Shown here one piece after another: positions 36,822 to 45,383 of a stretch of DNA of 64,000 nt (position 1 is its first letter; each line of letters opens with the position of its first letter). The translations under genes and the position numbers were made by a program. Under the pieces are notes generated by a model. The model was not told the DNA's origin. It saw only the letters and a program-made list of their open reading frames with translations, and did no database searches. The stretch covers positions 2,929,501 through 2,993,500 of the forward strand of contig JADKIW010000001.1 in the NCBI GenBank assembly GCA_016721115.1, written 5' to 3'. Source of the DNA: Candidatus Defluviilinea proxima (lineage in GTDB: Bacteria; Chloroflexota; Anaerolineae; Anaerolineales; Villigracilaceae).

Positions 36822-36850
36822 GTAAGGGCGAGTCTCAGACTCGCCCTTAC
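36822..36850. repeat. Perfect 29-bp REP-like palindrome
   Basis: Two 14-base arms, beginning GTAAGGGCGAGT and ending in its complement, around a single C. It lies between the ABC-F stop and the nucleotidyltransferase start; its end is also the first base of the ABC-F stop codon. There is no T-run, so it is not a normal terminator. A related fragment (GTAGGGGCGATCCTAC) is at 38481-38496. Confidence 0.6.
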
Positions 36851-38463
36851 TATTTTGTTTCAATTCTTCCATCCTTCACAGTCCATATATCGGATGCGAA
36901 GCGTTCGAGGAAGTAGCGGTCATGGACAACGGCAAGGATCGTCCCATTGAAATTGGTGAGCGCTTCTTCAAAGCGGGCACGCGAGGGGATGTCGAGATGG
37001 TTGATGGGTTCGTCGAGCAACAGGAATGTGCATCCCTGTGCAATGAGCATTCCCAATTGCAGACGGGCGCGTTCACCAAACGAAAGTTCCGACGTGGGGC
37101 GTAACGCATCATCACCTTTGAAGAGGAAGTAATGCAGGAAGTTGCGTGCTTCAGTTTCGTTCATCGTTGCGATACTCTGGATGGTTTGCAACGCATTGAA
37201 ATTTGGATTGAGTAACTCCTGTTCTTGACTCATGTATCCCAACTTGACGGTCTGACCTAACTTCAGGTTGCCCGCCAGTGGACGCAGTTTCCCTGCGATG
37301 GTGCGGATTAGAGTCGTCTTGCCTGTCCCGTTTGAGCCGGTGAGGCCGATGCGTTGTCCCGCACGGATATGGAGATTGAGGTTTTCGAGAAGCGGTTTGT
37401 CTATCGCGTAGCCAATTGTGAGGTTATCGGTGACCAATACGTTTTTGCTTTGAACATCACTTGCTTCGAATTCAAGTTTTATTTGCCATGACGGTTTTGG
37501 CTTCTCCACGCGCTCATCTGAGTCAAGATAACGATCCAGTTTTTTCTCGCGTGCTAAAGCTTTCTTTGCGACTTTCTTCGCATATCGTCGCACACCGGGT
37601 GTGCGCGGCGTTGTTGTGATCTCCACGTGTCGCGCTTGTTCCTTTGTGCGCGCAATGTCTTGTTTCATGCGGCGGATCTCATACTCTTGATCGCGATATG
37701 CGGCAAGTTGTTTATCCTGCTCTCTGAGGTATTGTTCGATGTAATCGGAATAGTTCCCTGTGTACACACGGATGGAGTGGGTCTTGGGATTTAGATCCAG
37801 AATCGATGTGACCGTGTTGTCGAGAAATGCGCGGTCATGCGAGACGATAAGTGCCGCGCCTTGAAAACGGTTGAGCCAGTCTTCAAGCCACTCGAGCATT
37901 TCAATATCGAGATGATTGGTGGGTTCATCGAGCAAGAGGAGATTCGGTTCTTCCAATAGGACACGTGCCAGCATGAGACGAGTCTTTTGTCCGCCGCTGA
38001 GGTGTTTGACGGGGGTGTCGAGGGGAATATCTGCAAGGCCAAGTGGGCCCAAGACCGTGGATGGATGTCGGTTGACCGAAGAAAGCTGTTCAATCGTAGC
38101 GTCGTATTTCACTTGAAGGTCTGAATCGTTTGGGTTGGCGGATAAAGCGTGGGCGAGGGATGTGATCTCAGATTCGAGGTCCGCTTGAGAAACGGGATTC
38201 AGGCTGAGGGTAGATTGAAGCGTTGCTTCAGGGTCGAATTCCATTCCTTGGGCGAGATAGCCTATTCTGAGATTCGGGCGCGTCGAAGCGACAGTCCCAG
38301 AATCGGGCTGTTCGAGGCCAGCGAGGATGCGCATGAGGGTGGTTTTGCCACAGCCATTGGGACCGATCAGGCCGACGCGCTCGTTGGTATTAACGCTGAA
38401 GGAGATGTCTTGCAGGATGGGCTGGATGCCGTATGTTTTGTGGATGTGATGTGCGGTAAGCAT
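36850..38463 (-). CDS. ABC-F type ATP-binding protein
   Basis: 537 residues with two ABC domains and no membrane domain. First site: GPNGCGKTT, signature LSGGQKTRLML, Walker B LLLDEPTNHLD. Second site: GSNGTGKTT, signature LSFGERARLQL, Walker B LLLDEPINHLD. The linker between them (about residues 235-320) is long and basic, as in ribosome-binding ABC-F proteins, which relieve stalled or drug-bound ribosomes. A terminator hairpin sits 52 bases upstream of its start on its own strand, which could be a leader attenuator. The start has only a weak ribosome site. Confidence 0.9.
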   Translation of the reverse strand: MLTAHHIHKTYGIQPILQDISFSVNTNERVGLIGPNGCGKTTLMRILAGLEQPDSGTVASTRPNLRIGYLAQGMEFDPEATLQSTLSLNPVSQADLESEITSLAHALSANPNDSDLQVKYDATIEQLSSVNRHPSTVLGPLGLADIPLDTPVKHLSGGQKTRLMLARVLLEEPNLLLLDEPTNHLDIEMLEWLEDWLNRFQGAALIVSHDRAFLDNTVTSILDLNPKTHSIRVYTGNYSDYIEQYLREQDKQLAAYRDQEYEIRRMKQDIARTKEQARHVEITTTPRTPGVRRYAKKVAKKALAREKKLDRYLDSDERVEKPKPSWQIKLEFEASDVQSKNVLVTDNLTIGYAIDKPLLENLNLHIRAGQRIGLTGSNGTGKTTLIRTIAGKLRPLAGNLKLGQTVKLGYMSQEQELLNPNFNALQTIQSIATMNETEARNFLHYFLFKGDDALRPTSELSFGERARLQLGMLIAQGCTFLLLDEPINHLDIPSRARFEEALTNFNGTILAVVHDRYFLERFASDIWTVKDGRIETK

Positions 38464-38480
38464 AGTGACCTGTAGATGGA

Positions 38481-38496
38481 GTAGGGGCGATCCTAC
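38481..38496. repeat. REP-like fragment in the ABC-F leader
   Basis: The sequence GTAGGGGCGATCCTAC is a short palindrome-like half of the same element type found at 36822-36850. It lies 18 bases before the ABC-F start. Confidence 0.4.
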
Positions 38497-38514
38497 GTAA
38501 AATTAAAACAAAAA

Positions 38515-38531
38515 CCGAGGGCAAGCCTCGG
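38515..38531 (-). terminator. Terminator or attenuator hairpin upstream of ABC-F
   Basis: On the minus strand, CCGAGG and CCTCGG form a six-bp stem around CTTGC, followed by TTTTTGTTTT. It lies 52 bases before the ABC-F ATG and ~200 bases after the monooxygenase stop. Either it ends the upstream operon or it controls ABC-F by attenuation. Confidence 0.55.
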
Positions 38532-38541
38532 CTGGTGGTAA

Positions 38542-38556
38542 AGACCTGACAGGTCT
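38542..38556. repeat. 15-bp palindrome AGACCTGACAGGTCT, first copy
   Basis: Seven-base arms around one base; a second copy with T in place of the central A lies 66 bases on. They fill the gene-free gap 38532-38731. Short dispersed palindromes of this type are REP-like. Confidence 0.55.
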
Positions 38557-38622
38557 ATAAGGTTTTTTGATCGTTCTTGGTTTCAGTCTGTGCGCAGGTT
38601 ATGAATGGAAATAGCGCAACTG

Positions 38623-38637
38623 AGACCTGTCAGGTCT
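38623..38637. repeat. 15-bp palindrome AGACCTGTCAGGTCT, second copy
   Basis: Same arms as the copy at 38542-38556. The pair may form a larger inverted or direct repeat structure in RNA. Confidence 0.55.
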
Positions 38638-38731
38638 GAGAGTTCAGCGGGTTAGTGCCCTGAAAAAGTTTATGGTCTACAGGTTATCGGTCATTTCTAT
38701 GCTCCTACTAAGTACGGACGGGCAGATTATA

Positions 38732-39025
38732 TCACTGGTTTTCTACCTGATTGAAATACCCTCCACTCGGCGCGGACGCGAGTAATGGCCTGATCTCAAC
38801 CAGCTTTTCGGCTGGGATGTTCTTGGCAGACATTTGATGTAATTCAATGCTCTCCCACACTTCGATTATGGTGAACTTTGTCGAGTCCTCATGGGATTGA
38901 TAGAGCGTGACCGCCTCGCATCCCTGTGATGATTTGATCAACGGCATAATGGAGATAAGAAAGTTGCGTAGCGAGTCGGTCAGCCCGGGATTGGCTTGAA
39001 ATTCGCTGATGCGGGTAATGGTCAT
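38732..39025 (-). CDS. Antibiotic-biosynthesis-monooxygenase (ABM) domain protein
   Basis: 97 residues from ATG 39025, six bases after GGAG; an extra TTG start at 39037 would lie inside that site. The single ABM-type ferredoxin-like fold is seen in order: RISEFQANPG, LRNFLISIMPLIKSSQGCEAVTLYQS, FTIIEVWES and the final helix. Such proteins are cofactor-free (quinol) monooxygenases or stress proteins. It follows the CDF transporter by 30 bases and is likely in its operon. Confidence 0.72.
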   Translation of the reverse strand: MTITRISEFQANPGLTDSLRNFLISIMPLIKSSQGCEAVTLYQSHEDSTKFTIIEVWESIELHQMSAKNIPAEKLVEIRPLLASAPSGGYFNQVENQ

Positions 39026-39055
39026 TTTATACTCCAAAAGGTAACAGTTACTTGG

Positions 39056-39715
39056 CTAATTTTCGCAGTGATCGTCATCGCAATCACATTCCATCCCTGC
39101 GGCTTTTTCAAAGGCTTCTTTGCCTTCGCTGTACGAGAACCAGATCAAACCCAACGCGCCGATTGAATCGACGAAGCCGAAGCCTGTCAATTGATAGATC
39201 AAGCTCGAGGCCAGTAGAACAACGGACATGTAAATACAAACCATTGTGCAATTTGCGTCTGAGAGAATTGGCTGAGAGTTGAGTTCACGCCCTGCTTTGC
39301 GTTTGCCCATCACGAGTATCCACATCATTGCAATGGAGATAACAGAGATAATCAACCCGGGCAATGTCGTTTCAGGCTTGTGTCCGACGACAATGTTGTA
39401 AATGGCTGTTATAGCCAAACCTGCAACTAATAAATAAAACGCTGTGCCTGTGATGCGTAACGCCGTGATCTCGAACTGCGTGCGAGATGTACCCGGGTTC
39501 TGGCGGATGCGGATGACCATGGCGAGAATGCCGATACCTGACATGACCTCGATGAATGAGTCCACGCCAAAGCCGAAGAGGGTCAATGCCTCATCGGAGA
39601 ATCCGAAATAAACGGAAATCATTCCCTCGGCGAGGTTGTAGACGATAGTGAAGACGGCCAGCCAGAGGGCGTACATCCAATATTTATTTGTGGTGGGTTG
39701 GGCAAGAGATGTCAT
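39056..39715 (-). CDS. Cation diffusion facilitator-like transporter
   Basis: 219 residues from ATG 39715, after AGGAG with a five-base gap; the 14-residue longer form has no ribosome site. Five or six membrane helices fit the CDF/ZitB core, with acidic residues in two helices (LFGFGVDSFIEVMSG, ILSDANC) where CDF proteins bind metal. The cytoplasmic C-terminal CDF domain is missing; instead the chain ends with a Cys/Asp/His tail (CDCDDDHCEN) that could bind a metal. Substrate is probably Zn, Co or another divalent ion; it may be linked to the adjacent cupredoxin gene. Confidence 0.78.
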   Translation of the reverse strand: MTSLAQPTTNKYWMYALWLAVFTIVYNLAEGMISVYFGFSDEALTLFGFGVDSFIEVMSGIGILAMVIRIRQNPGTSRTQFEITALRITGTAFYLLVAGLAITAIYNIVVGHKPETTLPGLIISVISIAMMWILVMGKRKAGRELNSQPILSDANCTMVCIYMSVVLLASSLIYQLTGFGFVDSIGALGLIWFSYSEGKEAFEKAAGMECDCDDDHCEN

Positions 39716-39837
39716 GGATACTCCTAAAAATTTACTTTGAGCTATATCATACTGCATAAAGGTGACATTTATCTGTTGGGTAGGCTATCATACCTATTGT
39801 ATAGTTTTAAAAGCCAAATCGAGAAGGAGAATAAACA

Positions 39838-40248
39838 ATGAAGAAGAAAATTAGCTTTGTAGCCATGTTGATCGGGTTTGCTGTAGTGCTGACCACATGT
39901 GGCGGGGGAGGTCCGTCCACAACGATCAATGTCACCATGACCGATTTTCATTTTGAGCCTGGCGAATTCATTGTCCCTGCCGGACAAGAGATCACGGTCA
40001 ATGCTACGAACAATGGCGCTGTGAAGCATGAACTTGTGATATTCAATTTAGGTACCGATGCAGGCACTAAATTCGGAGACGAGGACGAAGGGAACATCTA
40101 TTGGGAGGTGGAGGTCGAGTCGGGTGACTCTATTGCTCAGACGTTCACCGCGCCCACTGAACCCGGTGAATATTATGTCACCTGTGGTGTCGAAGGTCAC
40201 CTCGAGGCAGGGATGAGCGGCAAGCTGATCGTTGTGGCTGGCGAGTGA
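39838..40248 (+). CDS. Cupredoxin lipoprotein
   Basis: 136 residues with a lipobox (LTTC, Cys21), then one cupredoxin domain with the type-1 copper ligands in the usual order: His64 (KHEL), Cys116 (TCG), His121 (EGH) and Met126 (AGM). It would carry electrons or copper outside the membrane as an azurin/plastocyanin-like protein. It is divergent from the CDF transporter. The start ATG has GGAG upstream and a terminator-like hairpin follows. Confidence 0.85.
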   Translation: MKKKISFVAMLIGFAVVLTTCGGGGPSTTINVTMTDFHFEPGEFIVPAGQEITVNATNNGAVKHELVIFNLGTDAGTKFGDEDEGNIYWEVEVESGDSIAQTFTAPTEPGEYYVTCGVEGHLEAGMSGKLIVVAGE

Positions 40249-40253
40249 GAGAA

Positions 40254-40284
40254 AACTTTCGAAGTCTCGAAGAGTTCGGAAGTT
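40254..40284 (+). terminator. Intrinsic terminator after the cupredoxin gene
   Basis: A ten-base stem with one G-U pair (AACTTTCGAA with TTCGGAAGTT), an 11-base loop, then TGTTTT. It lies just before the predicted promoter -10 of the next gene. Confidence 0.6.
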
Positions 40285-40301
40285 TGTTTTACAATTAGGA
40301 T

Positions 40302-41078
40302 ATGAAAAAACCGATCATAACCAGTTTAGGCAATCCGCTTGTCAAGCAAGTGCGGGCATTACGCCAAAAGAAAGCTCGCACCGAAAGCGGACTGTTCCTT
40401 GTAGAAGGCATCCATCATGTGGGTGAAGTTGTTGAAGCAGGATGGGATGTGGACGCCGTCCTGTACGCACCAGGAATGCTCACAAGCACTTTTGCGCGGG
40501 ATTTAGTAGACCGCCTCGACTCTAACTGCCAGCCTGTTTCTGAACAAGTGATGGAATCCATGGCTGACAAAGAAAACCCTCAAGGCATCCTTGCTCTGGT
40601 TCGCCAGAAGAAAACACAACTCAGTGAACTCAAACAGATCAACCGTGCTGTTGCCCTCGTCTCCCCGCAGGACCCGGGCAATGTCGGCACCATCCTCCGC
40701 ACCATGGATGCTGTTGGCGCCGATGCATTGTTCCTGCTTGAGAAAGGCGTGGAGTTGTACCATCCCACTGTGATACGTTCCAGCATGGGGACGTTGTTCT
40801 GGAAGCCGATTGTCCAAACTTCGTTCGAGCAATTCGTGCAGTGGGCACGGGCAGGTAACTATCAGCTCATTGGAACATCGGCGCACGGTACTGTTGAATA
40901 CAAAACGTTCATCCCGACCATTCCTTGGGTTTTAGTTCTGGGTAACGAACAAAAAGGCTTATCTCCCGAACAAGTCAAAGCTTGTGATGTGACCATCTCT
41001 CTGCCCATGAAGGGACGTGTCAGCTCATTGAACCTGTCTGTTGCGGCGGGAGTTCTGTTATATCAGTTCGGTCAGTGA
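40302..41078 (+). CDS. SpoU/TrmH-family RNA 2'-O-methyltransferase
   Basis: 258 residues: an N-terminal substrate-binding part (NPLVKQVRALRQKKAR ... LFLVEGIHHVGE), then the knotted methylase domain with LVSPQDPGNVGTILRT, a middle motif with LGNEQKGLSPEQ and a late LPMKGRVSSLNLSVAAGV. These are the three SPOUT motifs of RlmB/TsnR-type enzymes, which methylate a ribose in 23S rRNA or tRNA using SAM. A TACAAT at 40290-40295 lies six bases before the ATG and no ribosome site is visible, so the mRNA may be leaderless. Confidence 0.88.
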   Translation: MKKPIITSLGNPLVKQVRALRQKKARTESGLFLVEGIHHVGEVVEAGWDVDAVLYAPGMLTSTFARDLVDRLDSNCQPVSEQVMESMADKENPQGILALVRQKKTQLSELKQINRAVALVSPQDPGNVGTILRTMDAVGADALFLLEKGVELYHPTVIRSSMGTLFWKPIVQTSFEQFVQWARAGNYQLIGTSAHGTVEYKTFIPTIPWVLVLGNEQKGLSPEQVKACDVTISLPMKGRVSSLNLSVAAGVLLYQFGQ

Positions 41079-41096
41079 ATCCGTTTAAAACGAAGA

Positions 41097-41116
41097 GACA
41101 CAGCATCGGCTGTGTC
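41097..41116. terminator. Intrinsic terminator between methylase and small acidic gene
   Basis: Eight-bp perfect stem (GACACAGC with GCTGTGTC), four-base loop ATCG, T-run on the plus side; T-rich on the other side as well. It serves the convergent plus- and minus-strand genes. Confidence 0.7.
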
Positions 41117-41162
41117 CCAGTTTTATTGAAATAAGATTCAATTGTCGTAGTGGAAAGACGCG

Positions 41163-41381
41163 CTAAAACTCGTCCTCATCTTCTTCCCACAACTCGTCTT
41201 CTTCCTCTTCTTCCTCTTCCTCCCATTCGAGTTCTTCCTCGTCTTCCCACTCCGTTGCGGCTTCTTCCGAAGGGGAATAGGTACTGCATCCGGTGTCGGG
41301 GTCAATTTCCACGGCCGCGGCACTGCATAAACCTTCGTCTATAAAGACACAATCTACGTAATGGCACTTAATGCGGGGCAT
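41163..41381 (-). CDS. Small Cys-motif protein with acidic tail, DUF1540-like
   Basis: 72 residues. The first half has Cys6, Cys11, Cys19 and Cys32 with spacing close to DUF1540 metal-binding proteins (CHYVDC ... LCSAAAVEI ... GC). The second half is almost pure Glu/Asp/Trp (about 26 acidic residues). It is last in the relA-moeA-VKOR run, 18 bases after VKOR. It likely binds a metal; the acidic tail may be a protein- or metal-binding surface. Function unknown. Confidence 0.6.
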   Translation of the reverse strand: MPRIKCHYVDCVFIDEGLCSAAAVEIDPDTGCSTYSPSEEAATEWEDEEELEWEEEEEEEEDELWEEDEDEF

Positions 41382-41399
41382 TCATTCCTCCTGATGGAA

Positions 41400-41825
41400 T
41401 TAGGGTTGGCGTATTACGCGAATTACTGAAAGAATAAAGATCACGGTCATCGTTATTTGGGAAGTGATACAGAATGGGCAGTAGGCATCCAAAAGCGCCA
41501 CTTCTACATAGATCAGCCAGAGCGTAAAGAAAAAGCCGATCAATGAAATGCCGAAGAAGGCCATACTCCCATTGCTTTTGAGAAAATCAATTTTGTTCTC
41601 GAACAAAAGAATTCCCAAAAGCACTACATACCCAAGTATCCCAACGGCCGCCACAGGAATGCCGTTGATGGACGAATAAATGCTGTTGTTCACTGTTTCG
41701 CATCCACCAGAGCCGATGCACATTTTGCTATTCAATGTGACCTTATAGATGGTCATGTAGATCGAAACCAACAAACCCAGTATGGCGAGCGCAATTGTGA
41801 TTTGTGTAAGTCGTTTATTCATCAT
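41400..41825 (-). CDS. Vitamin K epoxide reductase (VKOR) family protein
   Basis: 141 residues with four membrane helices. The VKOR redox Cys are in place: the loop pair C36/C42 (CIGSGGC) and the active-site CPFC (C116/C119). It would oxidise or shuttle electrons from periplasmic dithiols to quinone, the DsbB-like role. The common C-terminal thioredoxin-like fusion is absent. A second ATG three bases downstream (41822) sits better behind GAGGA. It follows moeA by three bases. Confidence 0.85.
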   Translation of the reverse strand: MMNKRLTQITIALAILGLLVSIYMTIYKVTLNSKMCIGSGGCETVNNSIYSSINGIPVAAVGILGYVVLLGILLFENKIDFLKSNGSMAFFGISLIGFFFTLWLIYVEVALLDAYCPFCITSQITMTVIFILSVIRVIRQP

Positions 41826-41828
41826 TCC

Positions 41829-43061
41829 TCATAGTAACCATGCGTTCACTTCCTGACCAGCAGGCACGCATTTTACACCAGCGGGGATAATTAGTAAAGC
41901 ATTCGCTTGTACCAATGATAGGAGATTGCCCGAGCCCTGATGCCCCGTTAAATTTGCGACGTATTGACCGTTTTCCTCGTGGACGATGGCCCGTAGGTAA
42001 CTCTCTCGTCCATCAGATAGGATTTCCTCCTCGCATCTTACGCGGACCGTCAGCCTATTTCTGTCCGAATGGCCGCTCAGCCTCTGAAGCGTATCGCGCA
42101 CGAAAACCTCGAATCCAACGAAGGCTGAGACTGGGTTGCCCGGCAAACCAATGAAGGGAATGCCCTTGTATTCACCGAATGCCACAGGCTTACCCGGGCG
42201 CATATTCACGCGCCAGAAATTCAAACTACCATGTGACTCTACAACTTCTTTTACATAATCGAATGCACCAACGCTTACACCTGCCGAAGAAAGGATCAGA
42301 TCCACGTTGAGTTGCACGGCCTGGTCGATCAGCCCTTGTACAGAGGCGCGTGTGTCTTTCGCAATGCCCAAGCGCAATACTTCTGCATATGTGCTTTCGA
42401 TCAATGCCGCGAGCATGTAGGAATTTGAATCCCGTATCTTACCTGATTCAAGTGGAGCGCCCGCTTCAAGAAGTTCATCACCTGAAGAAAGCAAAGCGAT
42501 TAATGGCCTTTTGTATACTTCCACTTCAGAAAAGCCTAGCATGGCAAGCAGGCCAATATCTTGTGGCTTGAGAATGGAACCTCGTTTGAGAACAACGTCG
42601 CCTGCGTGAACATCCATGCCACGTGGTCGGACGTTTTCGCCTTTCTTTACGATTTTTTCGAAAGAAACAGTTTCAGGTGCATGTGTGCCGGGCGAGCGGT
42701 CGTTAAAGTCTGTGTCTTCCACCGGGATGACCGAGTCGGCGCCTTGGGGCATTTGTGCGCCGGTCATGATGCGCGCGGCTTGGCCGGGCGCGAGAGAAAT
42801 CGTCGGTGTCGAACCGGCTGGTAGATCAGCGACCACGCTCAAAGTCACGCGTGAGGCGGGCGCGGCGTTTGAGGAGTCTGCAGCTCGGATGGCGAAGCCG
42901 TCCATGGAGGAGTTGTCGAAGAGGGGCAGGTCATCCGCTGCGACGATATCCATCCCCAATATGCGGTTGATGCAGGCTGTGATGGGAACGATCTCTGTTT
43001 GAACGGGATTGAATTGGGAAAGGATTCTTTCGCGGGCTTGTTGAACGCTGAGAAGGGACAT
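41829..43061 (-). CDS. moeA: Molybdopterin molybdenumtransferase MoeA
   Basis: 410 residues, the normal MoeA length. N-terminal helices are followed by the conserved DGFAIRAAD, MTGAQMPQGADSVIP, the MoeA core (LSSGDEL, SAGVSVGAFDYVKE, MRPGKPVAFG, LPGNPVSAFV) and a C-terminal beta-domain. It inserts molybdenum into molybdopterin adenylate to give the Mo cofactor. It is translated from ATG 43061, four bases after relA stops. No Mo-enzyme is in the window. Confidence 0.93.
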   Translation of the reverse strand: MSLLSVQQARERILSQFNPVQTEIVPITACINRILGMDIVAADDLPLFDNSSMDGFAIRAADSSNAAPASRVTLSVVADLPAGSTPTISLAPGQAARIMTGAQMPQGADSVIPVEDTDFNDRSPGTHAPETVSFEKIVKKGENVRPRGMDVHAGDVVLKRGSILKPQDIGLLAMLGFSEVEVYKRPLIALLSSGDELLEAGAPLESGKIRDSNSYMLAALIESTYAEVLRLGIAKDTRASVQGLIDQAVQLNVDLILSSAGVSVGAFDYVKEVVESHGSLNFWRVNMRPGKPVAFGEYKGIPFIGLPGNPVSAFVGFEVFVRDTLQRLSGHSDRNRLTVRVRCEEEILSDGRESYLRAIVHEENGQYVANLTGHQGSGNLLSLVQANALLIIPAGVKCVPAGQEVNAWLL

Positions 43062-43065
43062 GGTG

Positions 43066-45291
43066 TTAACCGGGTTTGACGCGATGCGCTTCCATTACAT
43101 TGGGGAGGTTTTCAATACGTGTGAGGATGCGACTGAGTTGATCGAGGTTCTTTACTTCTACAACCAGACTCAGGTCGGCAAAAGATCGAATGGTATTTAC
43201 AGATGCGTTGGCGATGTTTATGCCTTCGGTGTCGAGCAGTGTGGAGATATCGCCCATCAGACCCTGACGGTCATATGCCTTGACTTTGATCGGCACAGGG
43301 AAGGTGCTTTCTACAGTTCCCCAATTCACTTGCAGGAATCGCTCTTTGTCTTTTCTTTGAAGCATGTTTGGGCAATCTTGTCGATGGATGGTGGCGCCGC
43401 GTCCGCGTGTGATGTAGCCTACGATCTGATCGCCGGGCATGGGGTTGCAACACCTTGCCATTTGCGAGAGCAAACCCTTGAGCCCGACGACTTCCACTTT
43501 GTCGGTACTTGTGTTGTCGTTGGTGTGCGGGCCGGTGACGAGCACATCGGTGCTTTCCTCGGTCTCTGAAAAACGGCGAAGCACGCGACTCATTGAGAGG
43601 TCGCCACACCCCAACGAAATGAACAACTCATCTGGTGTTTTGAAACCGAGGTCGCGTGCCATGGTTTCAAAGTTCATTTCGGTGATGCCGAGGCGTTGCA
43701 ATTCGCGTTCGAGGGTGCTACGTCCTTGTGTGAGGTTTTGTTCGTCTTCCTGTTTCTTGAACCAGGCTTTGATCTTGGTGCGTGCACGTTGTGTTTTGAC
43801 GAGGCCAAGATTCGGATTTAACCAATCGCGACTCGGTCCGCCTCGCTTCGCCGTCAGGATTTCAACCTGGTCGCCGGTCTTTAGGTCTTGATACAACGGG
43901 ACAAGTTTTCCGTTGACACGTGCACCACGACAACGATGACCGATATCTGTGTGAACATGGTAGGCAAAGTCAATGGGGGTGGAGCCTACCGACAGATCGA
44001 AGATATCGCCACGTGGGGTGAAGACGTAAACACGGTCTTGGAAGACATCGGTCTTCATGCCTTCCACAAATTCCTGTGCATCGTTTACTTCAGATCGCCA
44101 TTCCATCATACTGCGAAGCCAGTTGATGCGGTCTTCATAGACCTTGTTTGATGATTTCCCGCCTTCTTTATATCGCCAGTGTGATGCAATGCCATATTCG
44201 GCATTTTGGTGCATTTCGGCTGTACGTATCTGCACTTCGACCGGGCGTTTATCATCGTAAATGACAGCGGTGTGAAGCGACTGATAGAAATTGTCTTTGG
44301 GAGCGGCGATGTAATCATCGAACTCGCCGGGGATGGGACGCCAGTGTGTATGGATCACTCCCAGCGCGGCATAGCAGGACGGGACGTCTGGGACAATAAG
44401 TCGTACAGCACGCACGTCACGCACGAGATCGAAGGGTTTGCCCTTTTGTGCCATTTTCTTGTATATGGAATAGATATGTTTGGGACGTCCACTGATCTCC
44501 GCTTTGATATTATGTTTGGCAAGGAGTTCAATGAGCTTTTCCTTGATGACATCAATCTGTGCTTCGCGGTCTGGTCGCTTTTCGCTGATCTGTTCCGCGA
44601 TCTCTTTGTACTTTTCAGGGTTTGTATATCGAAAGCCCAGGTCTTCCAATTCCCATTTGATCTGCCAAATGCCGAGGCGGTTGGCGAGCGGAGCAAAGAT
44701 ATCGAGAGTCTCTTTGGCGATACGTTTTTGTTTATCTTCGGAAGTGTGGTGAAGGGTCCGCATATTGTGCAAGCGGTCGGCTAGTTTGATCAATACCACG
44801 CGTACATCGTCACCCATGGCAAGGAAGGTCTTGCGTAAAGTCTCTGATTTGAGGTCTTGTTTGCTTTTCTTAGAATGGTCTGGCTCATCGTGAGGTTGTG
44901 CGCCATTGTTGTTTTCATCTTTACCGGCGTGTTGGTCGCCACGTGATACACGTGGCAGGTTGGTGAGCTTGGTCACACCATTGACGAGACTTGCCACAAC
45001 ATCGCCGAAATCACGGTCAATATCTTGTAGTGTGACAGGGGTGTCCTCGACCGTATCATGTAAAAGACCCGCGACGACCACTTCAGGCGGTACGCGCAGG
45101 TCTGCAAGGATGCCGGCCACGGTAATACAATGATTAATGTAGGGTGCGCCTGATTGACGTTTTTGTCCGTGGTGTGCTTCTTTGGCGAAGCGATAGGCAC
45201 GTTTGATCACATCCCTTTCTGCAAGCGAATAGTGCTCTGGGAGTTGTTCAAGGAATTTTTCGAGGGGGATAACTTCGAATTGTTCTTCCAT
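43066..45291 (-). CDS. RelA/SpoT bifunctional (p)ppGpp synthetase/hydrolase
   Basis: 741 residues. Order: HD hydrolase domain with AHHGQKRQSG, LLHDTVEDT and LADRLHNMRTL (all metal and HD residues present); synthetase domain with DVRAVRLIV, IPGEFDDYIAAPKDN and QSLHT; TGS domain with VFTPRGDIFDL; and an ACT domain at the C-terminus. Both activities look intact, so it is a Rel-type enzyme that makes and breaks (p)ppGpp. A hydrophilic insert of about 25 residues (around residues 105-130, Asn/Asp/Lys-rich) sits inside the HD domain. First in a run with moeA and VKOR. Confidence 0.92.
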   Translation of the reverse strand: MEEQFEVIPLEKFLEQLPEHYSLAERDVIKRAYRFAKEAHHGQKRQSGAPYINHCITVAGILADLRVPPEVVVAGLLHDTVEDTPVTLQDIDRDFGDVVASLVNGVTKLTNLPRVSRGDQHAGKDENNNGAQPHDEPDHSKKSKQDLKSETLRKTFLAMGDDVRVVLIKLADRLHNMRTLHHTSEDKQKRIAKETLDIFAPLANRLGIWQIKWELEDLGFRYTNPEKYKEIAEQISEKRPDREAQIDVIKEKLIELLAKHNIKAEISGRPKHIYSIYKKMAQKGKPFDLVRDVRAVRLIVPDVPSCYAALGVIHTHWRPIPGEFDDYIAAPKDNFYQSLHTAVIYDDKRPVEVQIRTAEMHQNAEYGIASHWRYKEGGKSSNKVYEDRINWLRSMMEWRSEVNDAQEFVEGMKTDVFQDRVYVFTPRGDIFDLSVGSTPIDFAYHVHTDIGHRCRGARVNGKLVPLYQDLKTGDQVEILTAKRGGPSRDWLNPNLGLVKTQRARTKIKAWFKKQEDEQNLTQGRSTLERELQRLGITEMNFETMARDLGFKTPDELFISLGCGDLSMSRVLRRFSETEESTDVLVTGPHTNDNTSTDKVEVVGLKGLLSQMARCCNPMPGDQIVGYITRGRGATIHRQDCPNMLQRKDKERFLQVNWGTVESTFPVPIKVKAYDRQGLMGDISTLLDTEGINIANASVNTIRSFADLSLVVEVKNLDQLSRILTRIENLPNVMEAHRVKPG

Positions 45292-45383
45292 ATATAGGAG
45301 TATTTTACTACGCTAGATTAGAATCAAATTAGCCCGCTCGTTGGCAGGGGAAGTGGAAATGCTTTTGTGATGAAATATTGTGC

